The notes: generated from the sequence alone by a model not told the origin. DNA of 64,000 nucleotides from Bifidobacterium sp. ESL0769 (GCF_029395495.1 NZ_CP113918.1:124001-188000), one strand, 5' to 3'; positions 33,127 through 48,404 are shown, numbered from the stretch's first letter. Numbers and translations are program-made.

Positions 33127-35085
33127 CTATACGAGTACGCCTTCATCCATGAATTCCTGCACGTCCGGCTGCAAATGTTCGTAGCGCTCGCGAGTTTCCT
33201 CGAAATCGACGAAGAAGAGTTTGTACCAGGTCAGGAACGTGAAGATGTTCCAGATTTGGCGACGTGCGTCCACTTTGCCGTCGAAGTTATCCTGCAAGAG
33301 CGTCAGAATTCGGTCCTGCTCGAAGAACTGAGCAACCCAATCCTCCGAGAACAGCGCCCGCACTTGGGAGCAGTACTTCTCCTCGCGCAGCCAGCTTTTG
33401 ATTGGCACCGGGAAGCCGAGCTTGGGGCGCTTAGCCCAATCCTTCGGCAGATGCCTTGCGGCGGCCTTGCGGAAGATGTCCTTGGAATCGTGGCTATTCA
33501 GCAGCTTCGAGGAGGGGATGGTGTTGGCGAGCTCGGCCACCTCGCGGTCGAGATACGGCACGCGCAGCTCGAGCGAATGAGCCATCGAGATCTTGTCGGC
33601 CTTCTGTAGGATGTCGCTCAACATGAAGTGGTGCAGATCGATATATTGCATCTGCTTGACTTCTTCGGCATCGGCGACCTTGTCGAAATCCTCCTGATAG
33701 ATGCCGTTGACGGTCAAGTTGTTCCGATATTCCGGCTGCAAAACGTCGTTGGCCTGCGACGAAGTGAAGATCGAAGGCTGGTCCATGTCGTAGACCCACG
33801 CTTGGCCGTTGTAATAGTCGCGTGGCTTGGCGGCCTGGGTATAGAGCTGGGTCTTGCCCGGGAAGTCCGGCATTTTCTTGATGGCGCCGGCGATACCGCG
33901 TCGCATACCGTCGGGCAGCTTGTGGATATCGGCCGCGATGGCACGAATCGTCTTGTTCTTGGTATGCACACCGTAATTGATATAGCCGGCGAACAGTTCG
34001 TCTGCGCCTTCACCGGAAAGCACGACGGTCACTTTCTTGCGCGCGAGCCTGCAGAGATACCACAGCGGAATCACGGAAGGGTTCGCGTCCGGTTCGTCCA
34101 AGTGATATTGCATCTCGGCGAAGTCTCGGAACGCCTCGTCACCCTTCACGCTGGTCTGGTTGAAATGCAGGCCCTCGTGCTCCGCGAGTTGCTTGGCCAC
34201 GCTGGCCTCGTCGAACGGACCTTCGTCGAAGTTGATACTGAACACCTCTTCAGGCTTCAAAATAGTGGTCACATAGCTGGAATCCACGCCTTCGGAAAGG
34301 AAAGCCCCCACTGGCACGTCGGCGATATGATGTGCTTCGACGGATTCCTCGACGGTCTTGTCGATTTCGTCGATGGTCTCTTCGTCGCTGCGCTGGTAAT
34401 CGATGTCGTAGTGTGCGTCCCAATATTCGTGAATGTCGAGCTTGTCGTCCTTATATTCGAACCAATGGCCGGCCGGAAAGCGGTAAACGCCCTTGAAGAA
34501 CGTCTCTTTGAGGTCGTTGTACTGGTTCATCAGGAACGGCTTTACGGCCTTCTCGTTGAGTTCCTTCTTGAAGTTCGGATGCACGAGGAACGACTTGATC
34601 TCCGAGCCGATGATGAACGTGCCGTCTTCGTGGTAGTAGTAAAGCGGCTTGATGCCGAAGAAGTCGCGAGCGCCGAACATGGCCTTTTTGTTGTCGTCCC
34701 AGATGAGGAAGGCGAACATGCCGCGCACTCGGCCGAGCAAGCCTTCCATGCCCCACTCCTCGTAGCCGTGCAGCAGTACTTCGGTGTCGGCTTCGGTGCG
34801 GAAAGTGTGCCCGGCCGCCAGCAGTTCTTTGCGCAGGCTCTTGTAGTTGTAGATCTCGCCGTTGAAGGTGATGAGGATGGATTCGTCCTCGTTGAAGATC
34901 GGCTGCTTGCCGCCCTTGAGGTCGATGACGCTCAAACGCCGGAATCCCATGGCCACCTGGTCGTTCGTGTAGTATCCGCTGCCTTTGACGTTGGGCCCGC
35001 GATGCTGAATCATCTTCATCATCGATTGGATTGTCAAGTCCTTATCGAGCACGCTTTTATCGCAGAAAGCAACTATTCCGCACAT
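33127..35085 (-). CDS. asnB: Asparagine synthase (glutamine-hydrolysing)
   Basis: 652 residues, typical of the longer actinobacterial/Bacillus AsnB. The sequence begins MCGIVAFC, so after Met removal Cys is the glutaminase nucleophile; NGEIYNY and the RHRGPN-like QHRGPNVKG motif belong to the class II amidotransferase domain. The synthase domain shows FLSEGVDSSYV (PP-loop, SGGxDS variant) and SGEGADELFAGY. It makes asparagine from aspartate, glutamine and ATP in the cytoplasm. GAGGAGGACAC precedes the ATG. Odd point: the PP-loop reads SEGVDSS where SGGVDSS is usual. Confidence 0.9.
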   Translation of the reverse strand: MCGIVAFCDKSVLDKDLTIQSMMKMIQHRGPNVKGSGYYTNDQVAMGFRRLSVIDLKGGKQPIFNEDESILITFNGEIYNYKSLRKELLAAGHTFRTEADTEVLLHGYEEWGMEGLLGRVRGMFAFLIWDDNKKAMFGARDFFGIKPLYYYHEDGTFIIGSEIKSFLVHPNFKKELNEKAVKPFLMNQYNDLKETFFKGVYRFPAGHWFEYKDDKLDIHEYWDAHYDIDYQRSDEETIDEIDKTVEESVEAHHIADVPVGAFLSEGVDSSYVTTILKPEEVFSINFDEGPFDEASVAKQLAEHEGLHFNQTSVKGDEAFRDFAEMQYHLDEPDANPSVIPLWYLCRLARKKVTVVLSGEGADELFAGYINYGVHTKNKTIRAIAADIHKLPDGMRRGIAGAIKKMPDFPGKTQLYTQAAKPRDYYNGQAWVYDMDQPSIFTSSQANDVLQPEYRNNLTVNGIYQEDFDKVADAEEVKQMQYIDLHHFMLSDILQKADKISMAHSLELRVPYLDREVAELANTIPSSKLLNSHDSKDIFRKAAARHLPKDWAKRPKLGFPVPIKSWLREEKYCSQVRALFSEDWVAQFFEQDRILTLLQDNFDGKVDARRQIWNIFTFLTWYKLFFVDFEETRERYEHLQPDVQEFMDEGVLV

Positions 35086-35416
35086 GTGTCCTCCTCTGGG
35101 TTATCTCGCATATCGTAGCCCATACCCGTGTCTTGTATTCGCCGTCGGCTTCGGTGAATTTTCCGTTTTGTTACGTACGCTGAGTCGGCCAATCTAGTAA
35201 TGAACAAACCCGGCGGAAGTCAAAATTTCCCAAATTATTCAATTGGGTATCTCTTTATAAAATATCTAGTTAAATATTCTCACCGTTCCGCCTTTATACA
35301 AACGGCTCTCGCGTATGGCGTTTGTGAGCTAGAATACATATATAGACAATGCCTGTGTAAAGGCGAGCCCGAATTTGCGTTTCGCATACAACGGTTCCAG
35401 CGACGAAGGAGTATTT
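35086..35416. other. 331-bp divergent promoter region between asnB and otsAB
   Basis: AT-rich, no gene. It contains a candidate -10 TAGAAT (35330-35335) for otsAB and an inverted pair CAAACG (35299-35304) / CGTTTG (35319-35324) just upstream of it, a possible operator. Confidence 0.45.
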
Positions 35417-38113
35417 ATGGCACGTTTGATTATCGTATCCAATAGGCTTCCGGTTTCACTGCATGCCAAGCCGGACGGCACTTACGCAATGAAGCAAAGC
35501 ATCGGTGGTCTTGCCACGGCAATCGGCCCGTACCACAAGTCCCACAACGATTGCCTTTGGGTCGGCTGGAGCAGTATCGATCCCGAGACGTGCCCGAAAG
35601 ATGAAATCAAAAAGGTCAGCGAGGAATTCAAGAGTCGTCGTTGCATCCCGATTTTCCTGACCCAAAGGGAAATTGACGGATACTACGCCGGTTATGCCAA
35701 CGATACGCTTTGGCCGTTGTTCCACGATTTTGCGCACGAGGCCACGTTCGATTCGTCCACGTGGAAGGTCTACCAAGAGGTCAACCAGAAATTCGCTGAC
35801 GCCATTATCGAGTTCGTCAATCCCGATGACACCGTATGGATTCAGGATTATCACCTTATGCTGCTGCCGGCCATGCTGCGTTCCCGCTTCCCGAAGCTCA
35901 AGATCGGCTGGTTCCTTCACATTCCATTCCCAAGCCCCGAGATCTTCCATCAGCTTCCGAACGGCAAAGACCTGCTCGAAGGCCTGATGGGCGCGGATTT
36001 GCTAGGCTTCCACACCGAAGATTTCTGCGTGAACTTCCTTGCCTCGGTTCGTGCTCTTCTGGGCCTCGAGGTCGATAAGGACGGCCGCATTCCTGTCGGG
36101 CAAGGTACTTCGCAACGTTTCGTCACCGTCGACGCCTTCCCCATCGGCATCGATTACGGTCTCTACCGCCGCAACGCCCACTCCAGTCTCGCGCAGGCCA
36201 TGCGCCACGGCATCGAGGCCGTCAGCGGCAAGCGCACCAGGCGCGTGAGCACCTCCCTTACCGCAGAATCCGAAGCTGCGGCCGAGGCCAGCGACCAGGA
36301 GGAAAACTGGTGGAGTGCCCATACCGGCGACGAGCTGCCCGAAGTCGAGCTGGCCCAGTCCGCTGCGGCCAAACGCGGCACTGAAGACAACAAGGTGGTC
36401 GTTTCCGTCGATCGCCTCGATTACACGAAGGGTCTTCCGGAGCGTCTGCGCGCTTTTGACCTGATGCTGAGCCGTTACCCGGAGTGGGTCGGCCACGTCA
36501 CGTATTACCTTTTGGCCACCCCCACGCGTGAGGACGTCGAAACCTACCGCAAGCTCAAAGATCAGGTCGACCAGCTGGTCGGCGAGATCAATGGCAAATA
36601 TTCGCTGCTTTCCTGGACTCCTATTCATTACATCACCCGTTCTCTGCCCATCAAGCCCGTTTGCGGTATCTACACTGCCGGCGATGTCGCGCTGGTCACG
36701 CCGCTTCGCGACGGCATGAATTTGGTCGCCAAGGAATACCTTGCCGCTCGCGATGGCCGTGACGGCGCACTGGTGCTTTCCGACGAGTGTGGCGCCGCCC
36801 GCGAGCTGACGGACGCGTTTATCGTCAATCCTTACGACACAGAGGCGGTCTGCGAGGCTTTGCATTCGGCCTTGGAAATTGGTTCTGATGAAGCCAAACG
36901 TCGCAACGCGGCTATGCAGGCCAGGCTCAAGTATCGCACCGCCGGCCTGTGGAGCGCCGAGTTCCTGAGCACGCTGCGCCAGGTCAGCGACCCGCGCATG
37001 GCCGACCGTCGCTTGCAAAGCGTTCAGCGAGATCATTTGGTCCACGAGTGGGGTCAGTCAAAGCGCAAGCTGGTGCTGTGCGATTACGACGGCACGCTGA
37101 CCCAGATCGTCCGTACGCCCGGCCGTGCCAAGCCGACTCATCGGTTGCTTGATTTGCTGCGTGAGGTCGGTTCCATTCCCGATGTGGATTTGTATCTGGT
37201 TTCCGGCCGCACCCGCGAGACGATGGACGAGTGGTTCGGTTGCCTGCCGATTGGTTTGATTGCCGAGCATGGTGCTTGGCACACCAAGCCGATTGAGGGA
37301 ACTACCGCCAAAAATGCGGATGGCAGGACTATTGCCCCGAAGCGTTACTGGCGGCGTGCCGACGGTCTTCCTGACCCTGACGAATGGCGTCCGATCATCG
37401 AGACCATTATGAACAAGTCCGTCTCCCGCGTTCCGCAGTCGTTCATCGAATACAAGTCCACGGATTTGGCATGGCATTATCGTATGAGCGATCAGAAGCT
37501 TGCTCAGGAGCAGCGTGAGCGTTTGGTCGACGAGCTGCAGAAAGTCTGCCCGCAGTATGGTCTGATGGTCATGCGCAACGCCAAGGTCATCGAGGTTTGC
37601 CCGGCCAATGTCAGCAAGGGCGAGGCCGTGAAGCCGTTGCTGGAAAGCGGCCGCTACGATTTCGTGCTTGCGCTGGGCGACGATACTACTGACGAAACGA
37701 TGTTTGCTTCGGTTTCCGGTTGCGCTTCCGCCCGTGATAAGGCCGATACGCACGATGTCGATAACGCCGGTGTGGTCAAAATGGTCGATTCCACGGAGGC
37801 GACCGCCACGGTTGACGGGTCGGGTGCTGAATCCGGTGCCTCGAAGTCGGTCAAGAAGCCTGCCATGCCTTCCGCCGCATGGACTATTAAGGTCGGAGCC
37901 GGAGATACCAACGCCCGTTCGCGCATCGCCACCCCGACCGACACGGGCCGCTTGCTGGGCTACTTGGTCGCCGAGTCCGAGGCCGTCGCCGCCGGCACCG
38001 GTCCTGTTCCAAAGGACAAGCCGAAGTCCAAGTCCAAGGCCAAGCGAGCCTCCAAGTCGAAGACTTCTGCCAAGGCCAAGTCTGCTTCCAAGACCAAGAA
38101 AGCATCTAAATAA
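35417..38113 (+). CDS. otsAB: Bifunctional trehalose-6-phosphate synthase/phosphatase (OtsA-OtsB fusion)
   Basis: 898 residues from ATG at 35417 with AAGGAG upstream; an in-frame TTG at 35375 is less likely. Residues 1-~540 are a GT20 synthase: SNRLPVSL, the [14 protein letters not shown] and [12 protein letters not shown] motifs, [14 protein letters not shown] and [10 protein letters not shown]. From ~550 comes a HAD phosphatase (DYDGTLTQ near 556, later [10 protein letters not shown]). The synthase part has an Ala/Glu-rich insertion of ~50 residues before the VDRLDYTKG motif; the phosphatase part has a Ser/Thr/Ala-rich insertion after FASVSG. The last ~40 residues are Lys/Ser/Ala repeats ([13 protein letters not shown]). 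It makes trehalose from UDP-glucose and glucose-6-phosphate, an osmolyte and stress sugar. Eukaryote-like fusion, unusual in bacteria generally. Confidence 0.9.
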   Translation: MARLIIVSNRLPVSLHAKPDGTYAMKQSIGGLATAIGPYHKSHNDCLWVGWSSIDPETCPKDEIKKVSEEFKSRRCIPIFLTQREIDGYYAGYANDTLWPLFHDFAHEATFDSSTWKVYQEVNQKFADAIIEFVNPDDTVWIQDYHLMLLPAMLRSRFPKLKIGWFLHIPFPSPEIFHQLPNGKDLLEGLMGADLLGFHTEDFCVNFLASVRALLGLEVDKDGRIPVGQGTSQRFVTVDAFPIGIDYGLYRRNAHSSLAQAMRHGIEAVSGKRTRRVSTSLTAESEAAAEASDQEENWWSAHTGDELPEVELAQSAAAKRGTEDNKVVVSVDRLDYTKGLPERLRAFDLMLSRYPEWVGHVTYYLLATPTREDVETYRKLKDQVDQLVGEINGKYSLLSWTPIHYITRSLPIKPVCGIYTAGDVALVTPLRDGMNLVAKEYLAARDGRDGALVLSDECGAARELTDAFIVNPYDTEAVCEALHSALEIGSDEAKRRNAAMQARLKYRTAGLWSAEFLSTLRQVSDPRMADRRLQSVQRDHLVHEWGQSKRKLVLCDYDGTLTQIVRTPGRAKPTHRLLDLLREVGSIPDVDLYLVSGRTRETMDEWFGCLPIGLIAEHGAWHTKPIEGTTAKNADGRTIAPKRYWRRADGLPDPDEWRPIIETIMNKSVSRVPQSFIEYKSTDLAWHYRMSDQKLAQEQRERLVDELQKVCPQYGLMVMRNAKVIEVCPANVSKGEAVKPLLESGRYDFVLALGDDTTDETMFASVSGCASARDKADTHDVDNAGVVKMVDSTEATATVDGSGAESGASKSVKKPAMPSAAWTIKVGAGDTNARSRIATPTDTGRLLGYLVAESEAVAAGTGPVPKDKPKSKSKAKRASKSKTSAKAKSASKTKKASK

Positions 38114-38133
38114 TCCAGATAATTTTTCAGTGC

Positions 38134-38173
38134 AAATGCCTATTACGGTCTCATAAGATTGTGATAGGCATTT
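38134..38173 (+). terminator. Terminator after otsAB
   Basis: AAATGCCTAT (38134-38143) pairs with ATAGGCATTT (38164-38173), loop of 20, 20 bases after the stop. Confidence 0.55.
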
Positions 38174-38374
38174 CCTTGTCTCGGCCAAGATTAGGAAAGC
38201 GGCAGCATGATTCTTGATGATATTGATTGGGTGGGGGGAAATACGCGAGTGGTTGAAAAGTGGACGATAATGCGTGATGCAGAGTTTGCGATCTAGTTCG
38301 AAAACTTGTGGACCCGCATTCGCATTCTGGGACATCGCATCGGCCGCCGCTTCATGCGGCCGTACAATTTCGGT

Positions 38375-39640
38375 ATGAAACAAGCAGACGTTGTCAAAGC
38401 ATTGCAGCACGATCACGCGGCCGAGTTGAAGAAGGCCGCCGAAAGACTGAAAGGTACCGCGCGCCATACACGTATCATTCCTTCGCCTGTGCTCTCGGAG
38501 GCTACAGGCCACGAGATTCTCCTGAAGCCGGAGAACCTTCAGGTTACAGGTTCCTTCAAGATTCGCGGTGCATACAACAAGATTGCCTCGCTCTCTGACG
38601 AGGAGCTGGCACGTGGTATCGTCACCGCTTCCGCTGGCAACCATGCGCAAGGTGTCGCCTATGCGGCCCGCGAGCGTGGTGCCAAAGCGACCATCGTGAT
38701 GCCCGAAATTACTCCGCCGCTCAAGGTCGATGCGACCAAATCATACGGCGCCAACGTGGTGTTGCACGGCAACCTTTTCGACGATGCCGCCGCATATGCT
38801 TCCGAGCTTTCTGAGCGCGAGGGCATGATTTACGTGCCTCCGTTCGACGATTACGAGGTGCTCTGCGGCCAAGGCACCATCGGTCTCGAGATTCTTGAAG
38901 ACGTCCCGAACGTCACCGATGTCGTGGTTCCGCTGGGCGGCGGCGGGCTGGGTTCCGGCGTGGCGCTTGCTATCAAGACTTTCAAACCTGAAGTCCGCGT
39001 CATCGGCGCGATTCCGGAGGGTTCGCCTGCTTTCAAGAATTCGTTCGCGGCCGGCACGGTCGTTCCCGCCGACAAGGTGGTCACCTCCGCCGAAGGCGTT
39101 GCGGTCGGCCATCCCGGCGATCTCACGTTCGCGATTTTGAATGAATACCTCGATGATCTGGTCACCGTTTCCGAGCGCGACATCAACGAGATGATCCTTT
39201 TGATGATGGAGAAGCACAAGCTCGTGGTCGAGGCCGCCGGTGCCGTTTCACTCGCCGCGCTCGAGCACCTGAGCCTGCGCTCGCGGGTTTTCTCCGCAGC
39301 CAAAGGAAAGCACGTCATCGTTCCGATTATCTCCGGCGGCAACATCGACACCGTCACCATCGGTGCGGTTATTCAAAAGGGCATGATCGCCCGCGGCCGC
39401 ATCATGAATTTCGAGGTCGAACTCCCCGATACCCCGGGCCAGCTGGTCAAGGTCGCACAAGTTCTGGCCGACGCCCGCGCGAACGTCATCGAGCTCAACC
39501 ACGATCAGTTCAAGGCTTCCGGCCACTACACGAACTCGGTCTCCCTTGGCGTCACCGTCGAAACCAACGGCCCCGACCACATCGCCCAGGTCCTCAAGGC
39601 CCTGAAAGACGCTGGTTTCGACCCGAAGCGCGTCTATTAA
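38375..39640 (+). CDS. ilvA: Threonine ammonia-lyase (threonine dehydratase), ACT-domain type
   Basis: 421 residues from ATG at 38375; ATG 38354 and TTG 38306 are in frame but no start has a clear ribosome site. The PLP lysine is in GSFKIRGAYNK, the phosphate loop is PLGGGGLGSGVA, and SAGNHAQGVAYAA is the substrate-binding motif. A single ACT-like domain follows (VELPDTPGQLVKVAQVLA). Single-ACT enzymes of this length are IlvA or the catabolic TdcB type; the product 2-oxobutanoate feeds isoleucine synthesis. Confidence 0.85.
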   Translation: MKQADVVKALQHDHAAELKKAAERLKGTARHTRIIPSPVLSEATGHEILLKPENLQVTGSFKIRGAYNKIASLSDEELARGIVTASAGNHAQGVAYAARERGAKATIVMPEITPPLKVDATKSYGANVVLHGNLFDDAAAYASELSEREGMIYVPPFDDYEVLCGQGTIGLEILEDVPNVTDVVVPLGGGGLGSGVALAIKTFKPEVRVIGAIPEGSPAFKNSFAAGTVVPADKVVTSAEGVAVGHPGDLTFAILNEYLDDLVTVSERDINEMILLMMEKHKLVVEAAGAVSLAALEHLSLRSRVFSAAKGKHVIVPIISGGNIDTVTIGAVIQKGMIARGRIMNFEVELPDTPGQLVKVAQVLADARANVIELNHDQFKASGHYTNSVSLGVTVETNGPDHIAQVLKALKDAGFDPKRVY

Positions 39641-39657
39641 ATAGAGAATTTTCATAA

Positions 39658-39706
39658 AAGGATGTGGGTTTGCTGCAGTCTAATGCCGCAGCAAACCCAC
39701 ATCCTT
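39658..39706 (+). terminator. Strong terminator after ilvA
   Basis: AAGGATGTGGGTTTGCTGC (39658-39676) is perfectly complementary to 39688-39706 (19-bp stem, 11-base loop); ATTATT follows. Confidence 0.8.
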
Positions 39707-39805
39707 ATTACCTATTTGTTGGTTATATTGTGATTCTCTTATGCGGACTCGGATGTCTGCGAATCCGTCTGACCATGTATTAGTGTCATTTAGCGATAGT
39801 GATTT

Positions 39806-40225
39806 TTATCCGATAGTAAAAGTATCGATATTGCTAAGGTCTTTGGTCACGGTTGCAGTGGTAAAGCTGATTTCATACAACAGCAGGTTCCCGTCGGCCG
39901 CGCGCAAAGTGTTCGCGTAAGCTGGAATTTTGGCGACGAATCGGTCGGCGATTTCATCGATGCCTTTCCTGCTTGGGCGAGCAACTCCCTGTGCTTTCAC
40001 ATGCTCGTTGCCGCCATGAGGAATGGTCGTAAAAGCGACATGGGCATTCGTCTCAATTTCCTTGACCTTGTTATTGCCTTTGAAAGTCGCAAAGTAAAGG
40101 ATATTGTCAGCAGGATCGAAATAAAAATTGACGATTCTCACGTCGGGAATGTTGCCGACTGAAGTCGCCAATGCCATTTCTGTTTGTTGTGCCAGAATCC
40201 GGTAGAATTCATCTTTAGTGTTCAT
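39806..40225 (-). CDS. Pyridoxamine 5'-phosphate oxidase-fold protein
   Basis: 139 residues from ATG at 40225, with AAGGGAT upstream; the in-frame ATG at 40267 is rejected. The sequence has the split-barrel flavin-binding pattern: LATSVGNIPDVRIVNFYFDP, NILYFATFKGNNKVKEIE and a VAFTTIPHGG strand. Such small proteins bind FMN, heme or F420; here FMN is most likely. They are commonly annotated as general-stress or flavin reductase-like proteins. Substrate unknown. Confidence 0.8.
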   Translation of the reverse strand: MNTKDEFYRILAQQTEMALATSVGNIPDVRIVNFYFDPADNILYFATFKGNNKVKEIETNAHVAFTTIPHGGNEHVKAQGVARPSRKGIDEIADRFVAKIPAYANTLRAADGNLLLYEISFTTATVTKDLSNIDTFTIG

Positions 40226-40373
40226 TGGTATATCCCTTCTGTTTCTTGGCATCGGCGATGGTTTCATTGTCGGTTCGTGCTGAACGTTGACGATGTTTCA
40301 TGGACAAATTTCGTTACGAAACTCCATCCGACCTATTCGTTTTGCTGTGGATTTGGTTTTAGCCTCGCGATTC

Positions 40374-41132
40374 CTATTTTTCGGCCTCGGCGATGGTCTC
40401 GTCCACCAGTTCCGGCAATGCCTTGGCGATGTCATCATGAATGAGCCGCGTGGCGATGTTGTCATATTGCGTGCGTCCCATATTCATAATGGTCATCGGC
40501 ACTCCGCCCTGCACGGCGGTCGGTGCGAGCGAGGCGGCGGGGAAGACTTCGAGCGTCGACCCGATCACCCAGAATTCGTCGGCCTTGGCCACACGCGCCA
40601 TCGACTTTTCCATCGCGCCCTCGGGCAGCATTTCGCCGAAATATACCACGTCGGTTTTGATAAGCCCGTTGCAGGGCATGTTCCCGCTATACGGCAGCTT
40701 GCGGTGGCAATGCGGATCTGGTTCGTTGTCAAGATTGTTCATGATGTCGGCCGTCTTGTATTCCGCATGGCACTTCATGCAGTGCGAGGTCCCGATGGTT
40801 CCGTGCAGATTGACAATCAAATCGCTCGAATTCCCAGCTTTCTCGTGCAGAGCATCGAAGTTCTGCGTCGCCAAGAGCGTCAGTAGTCCTGCTTTTTCCA
40901 GCTTAACGAGCGCCTTGTGCGCCTCGCCCGGCTGAGCGTTCCACACCGGCGACGCCTTCTGCCAGGCCCAGGAATACTCGCGTGCCTTCTTGTCGCGCAT
41001 AAACGCATCAATGTCGTAAACGCTCATCTGGTCCGGGTGCTTGGTCCACACTCCGTCCGGCCCGCGGAAGTCCGGGATTCCCGCCGAAGTCGAGATACCG
41101 GCACCAGTCAATACTGCAATTTTTTTAGTCAT
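40374..41132 (-). CDS. Sir2-family NAD-dependent protein deacylase
   Basis: 252 residues from ATG at 41132 (MTKKIAVLTG); a start nine codons earlier is unlikely. NAD-binding motifs GAGISTSAGIPDFRG and TQNFDALHEKAG are followed by the catalytic His in LHGTIGTSHCMKC. Cysteines lie in CMKC and later in HCHRK and MPCNGL, giving a four-Cys zinc site with unusual spacing. No ribosome site is seen; an AT-rich AATAATATAT abuts the ATG, so translation may be leaderless. It removes acyl groups from lysines using NAD+. Confidence 0.88.
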   Translation of the reverse strand: MTKKIAVLTGAGISTSAGIPDFRGPDGVWTKHPDQMSVYDIDAFMRDKKAREYSWAWQKASPVWNAQPGEAHKALVKLEKAGLLTLLATQNFDALHEKAGNSSDLIVNLHGTIGTSHCMKCHAEYKTADIMNNLDNEPDPHCHRKLPYSGNMPCNGLIKTDVVYFGEMLPEGAMEKSMARVAKADEFWVIGSTLEVFPAASLAPTAVQGGVPMTIMNMGRTQYDNIATRLIHDDIAKALPELVDETIAEAEK

Positions 41133-41394
41133 ATATATTATTGTAGTCAGAAGCAACATTCAGCGGGTGAATGGGCCGAGGAAGGCCCTGTTTTCTTCAA
41201 TCTTTGCCGTTTATTCTCTGTAGCCGCTTGAATTCCAGTCCTATCGTATAGCCCTTAATAAATTGATTGCGCTGATTTAGCGCTTGAAACATTCCGAAAT
41301 CAAAAGGAATGAAGACCAAGTCCGAATTCGAAGCGCTGTCGCAAGGGGCTAGGATCGTTCCATCTCATTATTCAAACAGGAATACCATCAACCT

Positions 41395-41877
41395 AAACGG
41401 CATTATTAGATGGCTCAGAGCATGTAGCTGCTGACACGCCGAAGAAAATGAATTACATCGATTTGATTCCTTGTATTTCCGAGCTAGAATAACGCGTAAA
41501 GGTGTAGTAACGCCTTTAGTGACACGCCGAGAGAACCGCATCATTGCAACGGTTCTTAAGGTTTTTGCGCCCTTCGACTTGCGCAATATCGGGTTGTCGC
41601 GTATATTTATCTCTTGCTGCTCAACACGGCAACTTCTCCTCTAAGAGTTGAGATTGTTTGTTGGTGTGGTGGTGGTTTGAGAACTCAAGAGTGTGTCTGT
41701 ACTACTTTTTATATGTAAAGCTTTTTTGATTGCCAGTTTGGCGTCGGCCCTGCTTTTTTGCGGGGTGCCCGAGGGGGCTTGAATGGCGTCGAGGTTTTTA
41801 GTGTGGACCATTCCCCCTTATGGAATGGTTCCGTCGATTATTATTTATGAGAGTCATTTGTTTGGTTCTCTTCGCAT
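41395..41877 (+). promoter_or_regulatory. Promoters and leader of rRNA operon 1
   Basis: A promoter-like TTGATT (41464-41469) and TAGAAT (41485-41490) with a 15-16-base spacer lies in front of GACACGCCGA (41521-41530); a second GACACGCCGA is at 41433-41442. The leader has GTTTGAGAACTCAA (41675-41688), the actinobacterial boxA-type antitermination motif. From 41658 on the sequence is identical to operon 2; upstream of this point the two operons differ. The remaining part of the gap 41133-41394 shows no gene. Confidence 0.55.
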
Positions 41878-46893
<5,016 letters not shown>

Positions 46894-47068
46894 AACCCCA
46901 ACCCTAGCGGTGGGGTCCGTGAGGCATCCTTCTGCGAACAAACATTCAGGCAGCACTAGCGCTTGGTGTTCACAACTCGATTCAATGCATCCGACATCGC
47001 GTCCGCTTTCCGGTTCCCGAGCCGCCACATTCCCGCGGTTCCTTCGTGTTCCGTGCATAATATAAGAT

Positions 47069-47186
47069 TTGCGGCGGCCATAGCCCAGGGGAGACGCCCG
47101 GTCCCATTCCGAACCCGGAAGCTAAGGCCTGGCACGGCGATGGTACTGCACCCGACAGGGTGTGGGAGAGTAGCCCGCCGCCGCAC
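47069..47186 (+). rRNA. rrf: 5S ribosomal RNA, copy 1
   Basis: GCGGCGGC (47071-47078) pairs with GCCGCCGC (47177-47184) as helix I; CCCATTCCGAACCCGGAAGC is the conserved loop A/B-C region. Length about 118 bases. Confidence 0.92.
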
Positions 47187-47196
47187 CACACTTCGC

Positions 47197-47243
47197 AAGG
47201 ACCCCATGGTCGAGCCTCACGGCTCCCATGGGGTCCTTCGCAT
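47197..47243 (+). terminator. rRNA operon 1 terminator
   Basis: AAGGACCCCATGG (47197-47209) pairs with CCATGGGGTCCTT (47226-47238), loop of 16. A GC-rich stretch without gene follows to 47431, including a second possible stem (CCCGCC-CGGA-GGCGGG near 47341). Confidence 0.8.
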
Positions 47244-47490
47244 GCCCGGGGACACCGCCGCAACACCGTCGATACGGGGCCACGGGCCGAGACACGAATT
47301 CGGGGTTTTGCGCGGCCGCCGCGGCCCGCGCACACGGTCCCGCCCGGAGGCGGGGCCCCGCGCCCGCGGGAAACCACGCACGGGGGCGTCGGGCCCCGGC
47401 GCTTCCGGCATCCGGATCCAGGGGCAAGCCTGCTTTAAAACCCCATGAGTGGAACAGCATATGCTACACTCATCATTAAACGTACCCGCA

Positions 47491-47502
47491 TAACGTACGT
47501 TA
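47491..47502. promoter_or_regulatory. Palindromic operator of the toxin-antitoxin operon
   Basis: TAACGTACGTTA is a perfect 12-base palindrome 31 bases before the antitoxin start; a half site AACGTAC lies at 47480. YefM-type antitoxins bind palindromes in their own promoters (family knowledge). Confidence 0.5.
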
Positions 47503-47533
47503 ATAATAACGAGACTTTAGTAGGGCGGCAAAG

Positions 47534-47797
47534 ATGGATACTTATACACCTACGGCGGCAAGGAAGAACCTGTACCAGATTCTCAAGGATGTCAATGTCC
47601 AGCGTAAACCAGTAGTGATTTCTCCAGCAAGAGGCAACAAGGACGAGGAAGCAGTGGTGGTCAATCGTGCAGATTGGAACTCGATCATGGAAACCCTCTA
47701 TCTGGAGAACACGGGCGCTCTTGCAACGGCTGAAAAACGTCGCGCTGATGACAGCGGAACCACGGATATCGATGATATCGATTGGGATACGCTGTGA
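47534..47797 (+). CDS. yefM: YefM/Phd-type antitoxin
   Basis: 87 residues. The N-terminus TYTPTAARKNLYQILKDV matches the Phd/YefM DNA-binding fold (…REN or similar helices), VVINRADWNSIMETLYL is the conserved linker helix, and an acidic C-terminus (DIDDIDWDTL) is the expected toxin-binding tail. It neutralises the toxin and represses the operon. GGGCGGCAAAG precedes ATG. The gene starts about 100 bases after the end of the rRNA repeat and overlaps the toxin start by four bases. Confidence 0.82.
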   Translation: MDTYTPTAARKNLYQILKDVNVQRKPVVISPARGNKDEEAVVVNRADWNSIMETLYLENTGALATAEKRRADDSGTTDIDDIDWDTL

Positions 47798-48057
47798 CGT
47801 ACCACGTTGTAATCAAGAACTCGGCCAAGTCCGATCTTAAAAAACTTAAGCGTTCACATCTTCAGCAATCATTCATGCAGGTAGTCGCAGATCTGAAGTC
47901 TGATCCTTACCAGCCGACTCAATCATTCGAAAAGCTACAGCCCGTTAGCAGGAGATTGTATTCCCGACGGATTAACAGCCAACATCGTGTTGTTTACGAT
48001 ATCGATGACGATACGCAGACAGTAACGATATATGCGGCTTGGAGTCATTACGAATAA
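47794..48057 (+). CDS. yoeB: YoeB/Txe-family mRNA interferase toxin
   Basis: 87 residues from GTG at 47794 in a GTGA overlap with the antitoxin stop; a TTG four codons earlier is in frame. The family pattern is clear: KSDLKKLKRS, then FEKLQPVSRRLYSRRINSQH, RVVYDI and the C-terminal WSHYE with the catalytic His-Tyr pair. YoeB cuts mRNA at the ribosomal A site. The pair lies between two rRNA operons, so recombination between those operons would remove it. Confidence 0.85.
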   Translation: MTYHVVIKNSAKSDLKKLKRSHLQQSFMQVVADLKSDPYQPTQSFEKLQPVSRRLYSRRINSQHRVVYDIDDDTQTVTIYAAWSHYE

Positions 48058-48400
48058 AATCTGCGGTCTTATTCTGATTCGGCTGTAAGAATGCAGGCGA
48101 GTTAGACGCAGCTCTATCTCAGCGAGTAACAAATTCTCTCCGTTCGAAACTCCGAAAGCTACTCACATAACTTTATATTTCTGTAATGGCATTAGCCATT
48201 TCATGCTGCCAGGCTTATTAGCAACGATTAGTGAAAGCAACGGTTGCTTTCGAATCAGAAGCATCAGAAACAAACGAACATAATGTCCATTATCGGTTTT
48301 GATGGTCACTGGCTTAGATGCCCAGGCTATTGAATATCAAAACTTTGCTGATGTTGATTATGGCTGCTGTACCCATAAATGACGATGACTGGTTTCGTGT
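48058..48400. other. Intergenic region after the toxin gene, no gene seen
   Basis: About 340 bases of low coding quality; possible reading frames on the minus strand lack ribosome sites and family features. Confidence 0.5.
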
Positions 48401-48404
48401 CTTT

